Shown here in pieces: positions 44,041 to 56,560 of a DNA stretch of 64,000 nt; positions within the stretch are counted from its first letter, which is position 1, and every line of letters starts with the position of its first letter. The notes beneath the pieces are model-generated. The model was not told where the DNA came from, ran no database searches, and saw only the letters and a program-made list of their open reading frames with translations. Origin of the DNA: Dipteronia dyeriana (lineage: Eukaryota; Streptophyta; Magnoliopsida; Sapindales; Sapindaceae); assembly GCA_032871835.1 (NCBI GenBank), contig CM065303.1, positions 55,032,597 to 55,096,596 on the forward strand. The letters are read 5' to 3'. The translations under genes were made by a program, and so were the position numbers.

Positions 44041-47000
44041 TTATAAGTATGTACGAGGAGTTTTCTTCTATTTTATGGAGCTGTCCTCTCTCTGATCGTA
44101 AAAGTTGTAGTCCATATGTAACCTCTTCCCGATGATGAGAGTAGTATTCTGGATAAAACTATGGATTATAGTGTAGCGTATCATTGTATGTATTTGTATT
44201 GTTTGTTTTTTCTTCTAATTATTACGATATTTCAAGAATGAGGTGATCATAACTCAAATTCATGAACTCTTAGATATAGATGTGATGAGTTTACCATCAA
44301 GTAAATTTTCATTTGTCCGCAAATTTTATTTTTTACTATTGAATATAAACAAAATTATATATACTCTCATATTTTTAGAAAATAATTTTTTATTGACATT
44401 TGAAACATTTCAAATTTGCTTAATAAAGATTATGTGTCAACATAGTAATCCAATAAAATATTTAACTCTTTAATATTGAAAATTAAAGACAAGGAAGGTC
44501 CCATAATCCCATTCCAAGTTGCTCATGAATCATGAATCATAAACAAAGGTGTTGAGTTTCTCTATCATTCTTAGTCAATTTTATTTCTTGGTGGGGCTTC
44601 TCTAAATTAATTTAATTAAATTAACAGATCATTCAAGTGTTCCTTTGCATGCTTTATTTTATTGATAAAGACATTGTTATTAATAATATAACAAAGATGG
44701 ATCAGATTTACTTCAAACTTTTCGATCAACTGCCTGGTTTTGTTCTCAACTAGATTTCCAATGATTTAAAACAAAGGCAGAGTTTCACATAAATCTTTTT
44801 TTTTTTTGGTAATTTATCACCGTCATAAATTTCTTTTCATATTTATCACTTTAGTTTTTATTTTTTTTATTTTTTCTTAAATTCATCACTTTAATCCATA
44901 TGACCAAATAATTGAAAGTTAATTATTTTTAAATCTGTGAAAGTACACTTTTTTCTTTATTTAATTTAACTAAAATGATTATTTTAACTTTAAATTAAAA
45001 TGAAAAACAATAAAATTCTCAATAATAAAATCATAAACAAATAGATTATAAAAAAAATATTTAATAAATAATAAAAAAATCCATCAATTTTTTCTTATTT
45101 TGTATTTTTTTAATAATAGATATTTATTTAGCTAAAATGATTATTTTTCATAATTTTTTTTTGTAATATATTTATTTAACCAATTTTTGTAATATTTTAA
45201 AAAATAAAAATAAAACTTAATTGAGGTAGTGGGTTTCGAGACTTCCAGTTATGTCTAAAATTCCAAATTAATTGTAGCAACTACATACTTGAGAATATAG
45301 ATACTTGGAAAACCATATCTAGATTCTCTCAATACCCATTCACTCATTACACCCAATATAATAATTTAAAACTTTTATTTTCACTCAATACGGACCATAC
45401 GATATTCAATTCTAAAAAAAAACCAACAAACTTATAGTCACCTTTTATGATTTTATCAATCTTCTCCGTCTTCTCCATTTACCGATTACCACAGCCATTA
45501 CTCTAGCTTGAAACTATATTCAATTCAATTATTAAAATAATTTGATTAATTTCGTAAAGGGATTTATGCATGTATTTGCAAATCTGGAGGCATGTTAGAC
45601 ACAATGAGTCGTCTTGTACAAAATCAGAAACTGCAGTCTATACAAAACAAACAATTTTTAAGAACTCGAAATGCAAAAGCATAATGAGATATATTAATCC
45701 CATCCGTTATTCTTTAATATGAACTTGCATCTTATATGCTCAAATTAAAGTACAATGGTTTTGAATTATCAGTTTAAATCATATTTATCTTTTATGTAAT
45801 TTCATTTGAGGGTACTTTAGTACTAAAAAGTTTTATTAAAAACATGGGTGTGGCAAGTATTTTCAATGGAGGCAGTAGATCGAGCACCCACATAATTAAT
45901 CCAATCCAAATAATTAATTCTATATAATCCAAATAGTTGATCCCAAATATAACCCAAATAATGTTACAAGGGAGTTGTCATTACGTACGTAGTTAATTCT
46001 ACATGATTTAGGTTTATTGTAAGGCTAGATTTTTTTTTGTTGTTGTTGGTTAGCATCACTGTTCTTCATTCAATGATAACCTGAAGGAAAAATATAGCCA
46101 CTTCATAGCCCCATTAAGTCTTTTTTTTTTATAAAAGTTCTTATCCGTGGATTGTCACTGATATTTTTTGTTGCTGTGGTTGTAATGATAGAGAAATATT
46201 GATGGGAAAATAAGGTTTGCAAGTCCCTTTAAAAATGATGTAAAAGCTGGAATTGGGGTGGTAAGGTAGGTTCTAGGTCCCAATCTCATAATTTCACTTT
46301 CACAAATTTATCATTTTGTTTGTTTGGTATTATTTTTAAACATCAAACTGAGTTTTCTACGATAACAACCACTTCTTTTATTTTTAATATCATCATCTCT
46401 CTAACTACATCTTCAGTTAAATTGACACAAAATGAATACATGAGTTGAATTCACTGTTCAGTGTTCAAATTATATAAATTATCAGGTGTATAATAATTCT
46501 GTAACTTTTTTCGTATTAGATTCTAGATTATTATACCTATATTTTTTTTTTTCGTATCAATTATCACTTAAAACCTGCACACAAATATTCTGGAATGTAT
46601 GGACTATGGAATGCACACATGTGACACTCAGGCTCACAAATTTGTTCAACATTTCTTCCATGTGCAAACAGATATTATACATACAATTTAGTTGGCTTCT
46701 TTTTTATACAAGTGAAATTCGATTACAAAATCTTTTCCATATTCACATAAGATCTTACTAGTTATACTAGTCATTTGAATTAGAGGAGTTACTTAGGCCA
46801 ACGAAATTAGTATTTGAATTTATCAACATATTAAATAATTTTATGATTTTAAATTTAGGTGAACCATACTTTTTAGAGGCAATAAGATTTGTTCATTTGT
46901 ATGCAGATATGGCAAAGAAATAACTTGATAGGAAAACAAATGATATAAAAGTTTGGTATGCTGTGATTGTGAGACAAAAAAGGAAAGAGAGTTTTTAAAA

Positions 47001-50000
47001 AGAAAAAAGGAAAAAGATGTTTTGGAGTAAAATCCACTTTATGTGAATCTCTAATTTTATGAATGGAAAATTTAGTTGGCCTTTGGCCTTTGGTATCTGG
47101 TTTTTTCTTGTTTGTGTGAATTAAATTTTATATGGTTTTGATTATGATTATTGCTGATAAGAAATGCTCATTTAATTGGATGAATAAAAAACATTTTGTA
47201 ACATAAATAATCATATAAACTAACTAACTTTTTTTATTTGTAAATTAAATTTGATCTTACGACACTTTTAAACTCAATCTTGACTAAGTGATCATGTACA
47301 TTTTTTCTTTATAACATTTACGGTGAATGATTCAAGTCATACTATAAATATTTATAATAATATATGGATATGTATCTCTTTATTGTAGATTTGTTGTAGA
47401 AAACGGTGAATGATTCAAATCACACGATGTATATTTATAAGAATATATGGGTAGGTATCTCTCTACTGTGGGTTTGTGGTAGAAGACAATGCATTTATAT
47501 AATATTTGATATCAATATGTTCTTACGGACTTTGACTGATTTCAAATTTATGTTTTATAGAAATTAATAATAATATATTAAATAAAGGGAATAAAAATAT
47601 TAAAAAGATAACTACCGGATAAGCAATTTGATGTTATTATAATAATAAAAATGAAAATGTTACTTACTATATTTTGTTAAAAAAAAAACTTTTAATTAAT
47701 TAATTAAGGAGAAAAGGGTGACCTGCTTTTGGAAAGAATGAAAGAAAAAACACCCAAAAATAAAATGATCCCCACTACCAAGTGTTGATAAGGAAATTTT
47801 TGACACGGCACAAGGAAGTGCCATTCTTTAAACTCAGATATATATATAGTATCTGCATTTGAAAACGACTATGTAATATAACACAAGGTTTTTAAGTTTG
47901 TCCAAGAAATAAATTAAATTGTCTAAATCCATTGATTCAATGTAAATCAAATAATCCATTGATTATGTAATCACCGTCCAATGTGATTTGGTGTTAAAAA
48001 ATGTTCATTAAATCCGATAATGTTTCATGTTTGAATCGATATATCGAATATGATAACAAAAAAAAATAAAAAATAAATATATATATATAATCTATGTTTT
48101 CTCATGCATTTGCTGTTATGTATAGACGTGCTCATCTAATAATCAATGTACTGCATGTGTACCGTACAATCAGACGCATGAATTTGCACTGTTGATCCTA
48201 AGAAACATATAATTAATGTTAATAAATTATATATAATATAATTTCAATGGGAGAGAATCTGTAAAAAGGGTGAGAAGAAGTCTCCAATTCAAACTTGTGT
48301 TGTTGACAGAAAAGAGAAAATATATAATTGTTGGTTGTAGTTGATCATCGACGGGATTTCCATTAATTTGATTCGGCAAACAATTCAATGTGGAAGCTAT
48401 TTTCTATGCCTTCTTTTTGCTTCTTTTTGTTTGTTTCCATCAACTTGGAACATTATTCACATTCGAAAATGAATTTTTACTTATACAATTAATTAATTGC
48501 CTCAATTTCCTACATATAAGCAACTCTTTGTGGTTCAGATATATTTGTCAATAGTCAATACCTCTCTTGGAGGGAGGTTTCTCACAAGTTGTAAATATAT
48601 TCTAAGACCACCTAATTCACATATGCTACCCATATTTTAACTACAGAATATGAGAGGTCCTAATTTGAAATTTGCACCAGCACATAATACAAGACTAACA
48701 AGAAATGAACTGAAATTTGAGTAATTGTCCCATAAATTTGGGTATACAGAGAGCAACCCTTGATTTTAAACGTGGGAGGTATATTATTATTGTATCCGGA
48801 TATGTATATGTATGTTTACTTATCATTAAAGATGTGTTTCTGGTTGCTATCAAATAAATAATTTTAGTGTAATTGGTGTACTTGACAGTTTGGCAAGATT
48901 ACAAAAGAAGTCGATTCCTGAGATTAGAAACCTGATTCAGATTCTCCTAAAGTAGAAAACAGACAAATAGAAGCCATTAACAATTCCATATGTTGCAACA
49001 TTATCAAACAATAGCAATTAGGAGGTAAATCCAACAATCTTTAATTGTAGGATACAAAAAGTGTTCAAGTATGTTTATATCATCTTCACGACAATGCAAG
49101 TGGAACTAAAGCTTTGTTGAGACCAATATACCAAAAATCTTAATGTCTCTTTGGTAATATTTTTCGTTTTTTCATTTGAAAATTAAATATTGATTTTCAT
49201 ATTTGTCAAATTTCAAAGCATATCCGGTATCAATAACTAGTATCATGAAACAAATCTTTTTAAGTAATAATGTTATTTATTTTGGTGTAATTGTTTTAAA
49301 AATATACTTTTAAGAGAAACAATATCATGTGTAATTATAAATTAAAACTGATTGGGGTCTTTTCATGGGTTCCAAAAAACAATTAGGATAGGAAATAATA
49401 TACAGTTTATTAATATTAATCTTAATATATATAATAAAAATAATAATAATAATAACTTCAATCTCTAGAACTTATAATAATTTCATTTTTTTAATAAGCA
49501 ACATGTTACATATTGCAAATTTGACGTTTCCATTTTCTGTTAATAAAAGTAGAAAAGGGATCTTCTATTTTTCTTATTTTCCTTTGGAAACTTGATTGAT
49601 GAACAAGTTTTTCTCTACTTATAATTTTGAAAAACAGAAAACTCGAAGAACAATAATGAACAAACCTAGATTTCAAATGAAAAATAGATTCCTAAACCGT
49701 TTCCCCAATGAACACCCGAAACCTCAATGAACATACATACAAAAATTTCACCTAATCCTGACTCCTAAGCAAGCAATCAGCTAATTTGGGTCACCAACCC
49801 CAAACCATGTCATCTAAATTACAAATCTCAGCCGATTGGACCGACTAAATTTTAAAAATCCAACATGTGCTAGTTCACATTCTGGTCAAAGACCAAACCT
49901 AGGTTCTGTTACAAGAATTCATTATAAATTAGAATAGCACATCAACATTCTGGTTGCCTAATGGCTACATCATCAAATACCAAACAGTAAATTTCTCAGT

Positions 50001-50050
50001 CAACCCTGCTGCAACTTGTCATTTTTCAAAGTGCAAGAAGATCCTGTAAA
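44041..50050. other. Long AT-rich intergenic stretch, no gene seen
   Basis: About 6 kb without a coding region that I can defend. ORFs such as 44243-44473 and 46486-46761 are AT-driven and lack motifs. No paired terminal repeats were found apart from local A/T runs. A tandem duplication (73-bp period) lies at 47331-47476. Confidence 0.5.
47331..47476 (+). repeat. Tandem duplication, 73-bp unit
   Basis: CGGTGAATGATTCAA begins both units (47331 and 47404), each followed by TATTTATAA-AATATATGG and TATCTCT blocks. Confidence 0.75.
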
Positions 50051-50177
50051 CAAACAGTATGATATCATTCCAAAATTTAGAACAATTCAAAGAATTACTT
50101 AATAAAAATAAATCAAAGATTATTCCAAAATCAAAATTCAAAAGACTCGCACTGACACTCCTCAGTGATAATTCCAA

Positions 50178-50183
50178 GTTTAT
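50178..50183 (-). terminator. Candidate polyadenylation signal of the minus-strand gene
   Basis: The minus strand reads AATAAA about 160 bp after the stop codon at 50343. The position fits a plant 3'UTR, but other A/T-rich words lie nearby. Confidence 0.35.
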
Positions 50184-50342
50184 TCAGACTCCAACAACCA
50201 TAGAGAGATGAGAAACAGGAGCACAATAATCTCACATGACACAAATTCAGTTTCCATAACAATGCAGTAACTGAGTAAAGACTAATCAACATTATGGATT
50301 ATTGACGAATCTTCTATGATAAATAAATATCAGTGACGTTCT

Positions 50343-51328
50343 TCAATGGGTAGGGACCTTCAGATTGAGGGACTTGTTAAGCCACGACTTCCAGCTCCCG
50401 CTCCCTCTTCTACCAATTGTTGTTGGACTCAGTCTTGCGGCATCTGCTGCCACTTTCTCCGTTTCTGGCTTCTTGCACAGCATAAAATTGCGCGATCCAT
50501 GTGATCCAATTGTGTCCCATGGACTCAGAGCTGCAACAATCAAATTCATCAAGACCAAAATCAGAACCAATTACAAATCAAACAATAAAACAGGTTTCGA
50601 GTTCATAAATCAGTAAACAGAAATTGAAAAAGAATCCAATTATAAACATCTAATTTTAGTTGAAAACCATTAAATTTAAGATACTTGTATCACAGGAATT
50701 GAGATGGGTTCTCAATGATATAATCATATAACCAAGAATTGAAAATCTTCTATACAAATACCGAGATGGGTACTCACTACTCAAGATAATCATACAAACA
50801 AGTGAACAACAAAGAACCGAAAAGACATTCAATTGAAAATCTTCATTCTATACAAGTAATGAGATGGGTACTCAACATAATAATATAACAACCAAGAACC
50901 CAAAAATACATTCAATTGAAAATCTTTGTTCGTTGCAAATAAAGAGATGGGTTCTCAACATAATCATAAACAACCAAGAATCCAAAAAACTCATTCAATT
51001 GAAAATCATAACGAGATGGGCATTCAACATAGTCATATAACAGCCAAGAATCCAAAACAAGTAAAGAGATTGGTAGGTATCAAATGAACTCACCGCCAGA
51101 CGGAGCGTTGGAGCAATAGAGCAAGAAATTGTTGAGATCAGAGCCAAGAACCGGAAGCCTCCCTTCGCGAGCGTATGATTTCAAAGCTGTATCGATAACA
51201 GCAGCGACGATCTCTTCTTCACTGACCACGAAACGGATCGGACCCGCGCTACCCAACACAGTAATGCTGATCAAAAGCCTGTTGCCGCCCTTGGCTGGCT
51301 GATTCTTCTTCTGCTTGTACAGCAACAT
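50343..51328 (-). CDS. Conserved plant protein, At4g22758-like (DUF7054 type), two exons
   Basis: Exon 1 runs 51328-51094 and exon 2 50530-50343; the 563-bp intron has donor GTGAGT (51093) and acceptor TTGTTGCAG (50531). Joined, they give 140 residues. The product starts MLLYKQKKNQ and is basic. Its conserved core runs from about residue 20 to 100 and includes LLISITVLGSAGPIRFVV, VAAVIDTALKSYAREGRLPV and GSDLNNFLLYC. After the junction come ALSPWDTIGSHGSRNFMLCK and a Ser/Arg-rich tail ending KSLNLKVPTH. The exon-2 sequence has no good start of its own and joins in frame (Gly-Ala-Leu-Ser-Pro), which supports the splice. No signal peptide or membrane segment. Function unknown; the core resembles a ubiquitin-like fold only by general length and pattern. 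The family name is from memory. Confidence 0.88.
50690..51075. repeat. Degenerate minisatellite in the intron
   Basis: Four to five copies of a roughly 85-100-bp unit. Each contains GAGATGGGTACTCAACATA (or GGTTCTCAA), an AATCATATAACAACCAAGAA block and ATTCAATTGAAAATC. The array fills about two thirds of the intron. Confidence 0.8.
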
Positions 51329-51835
51329 TGTCGAAAATAAAAAAACAATAACCGATTCTACACAAACAATTTTTTTTTTATCTGGGTATAGAACAAATTA
51401 TATAAATTTTTGGCTTTTTTTTGTTAATGGTTTAGATCAAGAAAATAAATCTGAATCTAGGGGTCGACGCCGAGGCAGCGATAGTACCAGCCTTCCTTGC
51501 AAGATCCAAAAGCAAAAGCAAGAGACGCGCTCGCCTTTGTTGATTGACAAAGGGAGAGCATCAATTTACTCTTCGTCGAGTTTGTCTCCACCATTCACAA
51601 ACAACTTCTACTAAACCAGTCGATTGAAATCCCAACAACAGCGCCAGCAACCGAAAAATTCACAAATTCCTCCGTGTTTTTTTTTCCTTTTCGAATCAGA
51701 ATCTCGAAAGAAATAGAAGAAAAGGAAAAAAGGAAAAAAGGAAAAAAGGAAAAAAGGAAGAGAAGCCCAACAACAATCGGAGGGAGAGAGAAACTGGGTA
51801 GTGGTTTGATTTTTGAGAGAGAGGGTGTTTGTGTT

Positions 51836-51885
51836 TGGATTTATAAGGGCATGAGATTGGGTGGTGTTAGGGTTAGGGTTTTTTG
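51836..51885 (-). promoter_or_regulatory. Core promoter with telo-box for the minus-strand gene
   Basis: The minus strand has CTTATAAATCC (TATA box, about 51838-51845), preceded by AACCCTAACCCTAACACC, which includes a telo-box (AAACCCTAA). Transcription would begin about 30 bp downstream, giving a roughly 480-base 5'UTR that includes the GGAAAAAA repeats near 51720-51760. Confidence 0.5.
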
Positions 51886-52677
51886 TTTTATTTGTTTGGG
51901 GCCTGCGAGGCTGCGATTTCTCAGCTTATGATAAATAACGTGAAATTTGTTTTTAAAATATGTATTTGTTGCGTTACTGGTTTTTGACGTTTGCTTTCCT
52001 CGCTGTTTACATTGTAAGAGTTTTAACGACCTCCCCAATATCACACCGAATCGGAGATTTTGGTTTTGAATTCTCTTTCTCCTTTTTCTCTCTGGAAACA
52101 ACGGTTTTCGTGAAAGCCAAGTTTTATATTATAATTAATTCATTTTTGTTCAACGACTTTGTTTCTTTTGACCGATCGAACCGCTCCCTCTCAGAGACCA
52201 GAGTCCCCCCAACCCACCTCACCTTTGCTTTTGGCAGGTTTCCCTAATTGAAAAATTCTAAATCCTTCTTCCTTTTATTTTTTTTCATTACATTTAGTGG
52301 TTTTTTTTCTAATAAATAAATAAATAAATAATAATATATAATTTTATCGAAACCTTTTCAATTAAGTAACAATAGACAAACCTACATGTTGATCAACCAC
52401 TTTTAGTATAACATTTTCAATTTACTTCCGCATTACAGATTCGAATATCACATTTACCGATTAAAACTCAAAATATTAAAAGATCTTTTACGGTGAGAGA
52501 TAAAAATAAAGGAGTTGCAAAGTATCAAGGGTTTGTTGAATAATGCTTAAAAATTTTATTTTATCAATTACCATTTGAAAACAAGATTTTGATTTAATAA
52601 ATGTAGAGGATTTGAAAACGTGTTTAGTAACATATTACAATAATAGAATACACAAACACAAACACAAACACAAACAA

Positions 52678-52688
<11 letters not shown>
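51886..52688. other. Upstream region of the minus-strand gene
   Basis: No ORF with recognisable coding. Contains pyrimidine-rich stretches near 52060-52110 and AT-rich spacer beyond 52250. Confidence 0.45.

Positions 52689-52720
<32 letters not shown>
52689..52720. repeat. (CA)n/(TA)n microsatellite
   Basis: An ACACAAACACAAACA run followed by about 30 bp of alternating TA, abutting the left end of a foldback MITE. Confidence 0.9.
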
Positions 52721-52725
<5 letters not shown>

Positions 52726-53622
52726 TTCGGTAAGGACTACCATGAAATTACATCGATTTGAGTGAAATTTGATCTGAATTTTTGTATTGATGATAAGTTC
52801 ATAGAAATCTACATATGAATTTTTTTTATTTTTTTATTTTTTTAAGCACTAGAACTGTTTATCCAATTTTTTTTTAAATATGAAGGCATCAGAAAATAAG
52901 TGAAATATAGAAAAATTCAAAAAAAAATAGTTTTAGTGCTTGAAAAATGCTCAAATTTTATTCATAGGTAGATTTTAATGAACTTATCATCCATAAAAAA
53001 TTCAGATCAAAATTCAGATCAAAATTCATTCAAATCGATGCAATTTCATAGTGGTCCTTGCTAGGGATGGCAGCGGGTCGGGTTCGGGTGGGTTTTGCAA
53101 AATCCAAACCCTCACCCCCGAACCCGTGAAACAATGTTGGTTCATGGGTGGATGATTTACCCACGGGATACCCACAAACCCGCAACCAACGAAACCGCGA
53201 TTTGTCATTTGTAAATTTTCATATATAATCACCTATTGGATACTTAATTGAATTAAATTTCCATTTCTAATTCCCTACTTGATACATTGCAACACAATAA
53301 TAGCTATAAAAATAAAAGGACCAAAAATAATTCAAATGTCTATGTATGTTTATATACAAGTATTTTATTTATACGGGTTCGCGGGTCTAACCCGCGGGTT
53401 CGTTTTTCCAACCAGCACCCGTCCCGTGAACCCACTGGCTTTTTATTAAAAGGGTTTACTGGGCTTTTTATTAAAAGGGTTTACGGGTCCGCGGGTCGTA
53501 AAATTCACCATCCACACTCGACCCCTACAAGGTCAGGTTCGGGCGGGTGCCCGCTGGTGAGGGTCAAATTGCCATCCTTAGTCCTTACCGAAATTAAAAT
53601 AAGGGATCCCTTATAAGAGTCT
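52721..53622. mobile_element. Foldback MITE of a microsatellite-associated family, copy 4, split by a hAT-like element
   Basis: MITE sequence occupies 52721-53061 and 53581-53622. The left arm TTAATTTCGGTAAGGACTAC pairs with GTCCTTACCGAAATTAAAAT on the right. TA runs lie on both outer sides (52689-52720 and 53623-53645). The left tip seems to lack the AAGGGATCCCTTATAAGAGT stretch that the right tip has. Confidence 0.82.
53062..53580. mobile_element. hAT-like element inserted in a MITE
   Basis: 519 bp. Ends TAGGGATGGCA and TTGCCATCCTTA. Flanking octamers GTCCTTGC (53054-53061) and GTCCTTAC (53581-53588). The opposite MITE arm shows the uninterrupted target. The interior repeats CGGGT/ACCCG motifs. 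No transposase. Confidence 0.9.
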
Positions 53623-53810
53623 ATATATATATATATATATATATTTGTATATGTGGTTTTAAGTTTTAACTTATTGTAAGAGTAAAATCAATATTGTATG
53701 TAGTTAAATTAATTTTATTATTGTCGGAAAAGCAATGTATATCTTTATTACTGATGAAAAAAATATTAATTTTATTAGTTTGAAAATGTTATATGTATAC
53801 TTTTATCGAA

Positions 53811-54627
53811 TGTACACGTCACTGACAAGGTGGATAGTCCTTTAAGATTGCAAGGTAGATATCTGAATAGGCATCTAGAAAATATCCTTCAAGATATCAC
53901 TAAGGAATACGAACCCGAGTAAGTATGAATACAGGTATTCGGCAAATCAAGACCTGCTCGGGACAAAGTGACATCATATCTACTAGGGACAAGAACGAGA
54001 AACCCGAATAAAGAAGTCCAGTACATAATTTGCACATGGGTATACCAAGAGTCATGCTTAAATATGCAAAGACATCCATGTCAAGTAGAATTCTTAGAAG
54101 AATAAAGTACTAAACAGGAAACATGTTCCAAATCGGGCAACAACTTTACTTCTTCAAGAAGACTGTACATTTATAAGGAAATAAAGTCCTAAATTGGCTG
54201 TATCTCCAGAGTACCATTCGATCTCCATACAATCTCCGACATAGGAAAGAAGTAAAAGACGACTCCAACAAGCAACCAAATTGTAACTAAATACAAAATT
54301 CTTTCATTACTTGTACAACAAGGATTAGGGTTCTATGCGAATATAAATAGACTCACAATCTCATTGTTGAAGAGAAGAAAAAATAGATATACATAATCAC
54401 GAGTAGAGAGAAAAAAGAGAGATCGAGTGGTGTAATTATTTATTTCAATAGTGAATTTTGGCTCGATTGTTTGTTTAACCACCCGTGGACGTTTCTCCTA
54501 TCACCAGAGTTTTACCACGTAAACTCATGTCTAACTAGCTTTAAATTTCATTCTCTCTCTCTTTGACAGGTCACAACTAAATCTAATCTTGTTGACTTTC
54601 TCACCCATCGAGAAATCGTCGTCAACA
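53811..54627 (+). repeat. 5' LTR of the Tat element
   Basis: Starts TGTACACGTCACTGACAAGG and ends GTCGTCAACA just before ATTGGCGCTAGAAG. About 817 bp. The right boundary is supported by the PBS-like sequence; the left rests on similarity to the LTR fragment at 18884-19618. Confidence 0.7.
54342..54350 (+). promoter_or_regulatory. TATA box of the Tat LTR
   Basis: TATAAATAG within GCGAATATAAATAGACTC, in the position expected of a U3/R junction. Confidence 0.7.
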
Positions 54628-54648
54628 ATTGGCGCTAGAAGAAGGGGT
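54628..54648 (+). promoter_or_regulatory. Primer-binding region of the Tat element
   Basis: ATTGGCGCTAGAAGAAGGGG follows the LTR end. TTGGCGC-type sites prime many Tat/Athila elements; the tRNA was not assigned. Confidence 0.5.
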
Positions 54649-54672
54649 GAACCTTCGATGTGATTTAAAGTA

Positions 54673-56560
54673 ATGGCTGAAAGCGGGAGCATAAATAGTT
54701 ATGGGGATATCCAAAAATCTCCAGATAATACTCATATAGGCGGAAGTTCACGAGATCCCACCATAACCATCGAGAACCAACCAGCATCCCTGACTGGTAT
54801 CCAATAAATCCCTCATACCAGTGAAGGCATAACACGTCGTTTCCGTGAGGCATTGCAATAGCTACTGACAGACGCGGCGAGAGAAGGAGTAGATCTATTG
54901 ACTGCGGATGAGGCGTATCCACCAAACCCTCTGTCTATAAGGCTCCATTCGGTTATAGTTGGGCTTGAACCAGATGCTCCAATAGTTGTTAGGAACTCGG
55001 ATCAAAATAATCAACCTGGGGGTAAAACACGCATCCAGGACATGGATTGTGAAACACTCGAAGAACCATGCCAAAGGCGGAGTCACGGTTAGGTGGATCG
55101 AGATAGGCACCGAAAATATGATCGGCGTAGAGATCAATCATCGTCATCAGAAGATAGCGATCGTCACCATCACAAGCGTCGTCATGAAACCATACACCTG
55201 CAAGGGTTAGCTCACGAGACTCGGGTACAGGATGAAGATGAGCTGGAAATAGGCATGGCGATCACCCGGCGGTTTAACCATTATGGAGAACCGGTGGGAG
55301 ACAGAGATGTTATGATTCAGAGCCTGACCCGAGAAGTTGAAAACAACAGGTGTCTAATGGACGCACTGGTTAGGCGATATCGATACAACGAGTTATCTGA
55401 CGATGATTCTGATAGTCCATTCATTAGGGACATCCTGCGAACCCCATTCTCAGAAATGTTCAAGTTGCCACACGTGGAACAATTCAATAAGGATACAGAT
55501 CCTAAAGAACACATCAAACGGTATAAAAGCGCTATGGTTCAGTATGCCCACATCGACCCTTTACTATGTCTCAACTTTTCACAAACTCTGGGAGACACAA
55601 ACTCAAGATGGTTCAGAAGATTGCCACCTACAAACATCGGGAGTTTCGATGAGTTGAGCAAAAGTTTCTCAAGATAATTTATGGACAATGTACACATGAA
55701 AAAATCATTAGCTTACATTTCTTAGTTGAAACAAAGGAAAAATGAGTCATTGAAAAAATACCTAGGGAGATTCGGCTAGGTAGTCTCAGAAATCGGCAGT
55801 GCAAATGATGAAGCAATAATTGCTGCATTCATAAACAATTTATAGAATGGACAAATATCTTTTGACCTAAGAAGGGTCAGTTTAACCTACAAACATGATG
55901 AACATGGCTGGAGGATATGCACTAGTCGAAGAAGAGGAGTTAGCCATAGGAGGATGCTACATGTATGGGGACAGACCCGAACAAAAAGATGTCGAGTCAA
56001 AGATACAGAACCACAAAGGAAAACGAAAAGGAAACAACAAATAAAAAAGCAAGGATGGGGGAAGCGGGCGTAATGCTGACCAGACCATAGATAAATTTCG
56101 AGGAAAATACACAAACTACACCCCTCTCCGGAAAAAAACAGGAAGAAATCCTAGCCATATTAGAAGAAAAGAATCTGGTAAAGGAGCCACGCCGACAGTT
56201 CGGTTTGCTCTACAAGATATAATAAACTATTACAGATTTCACAAGGAAACCGGTCATGAGACTTCCAAATGTTATCAGCTTAGAGACTACATAGAGACCC
56301 TCATTCGGGAAGGACACCTCCAAGATATAATCCTGAAGAAAGATGAGAAGTCAGAGACAAAGAAAAAGACCAAGGCCGATCATAATTCTGGTCGGAACAA
56401 AAGGGCCAGTCCAGAGGCCAATGAAGTAATACAAACAATCTTCGGAGGACCATCAACTGAGAGAAGTAACCGGGAGCGAACTCAGGAAATCCGAGAAGCG
56501 GTGGAGGCAAGGCAGAACTTTGATGTCAACTCCGTCGAACCAGACCCAAAAATGATAAAG
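54673..56560 (+). pseudogene. Tat gag (broken)
   Basis: From ATG at 54673 (MAESGSINSY). The N-terminal region TIENQPASLTGIQ is followed by stops after Gln codons and after RRSHG. The capsid domain is readable at 55340-55677, with FSEMFKLPHVEQFNKDTDP, HIKRYKSAMVQYAHIDPLLC and WFRRLPPTNIGSFDELSKSF, then stops and frameshifts near 55675-55890. The segment RFHKETGHETSKCYQLRDYI at about 56245 corresponds to the family's Cys/His motif, but its first cysteine reads Tyr. Several stops sit where related sequences have Gln or Trp. The product would form the particle; here it cannot be made whole. Confidence 0.88.

Noticed and set aside
47331..47476. Tandem words tested as a CRISPR-like array
   Set aside because: Only two units without spacers, in plant DNA. 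It is a local duplication.
51315..51931. Plus-strand ORFs over the 5'UTR of the minus-strand gene
   Set aside because: Low-complexity Lys/Glu-rich or untyped translations lying across the leader and promoter of the opposite gene.
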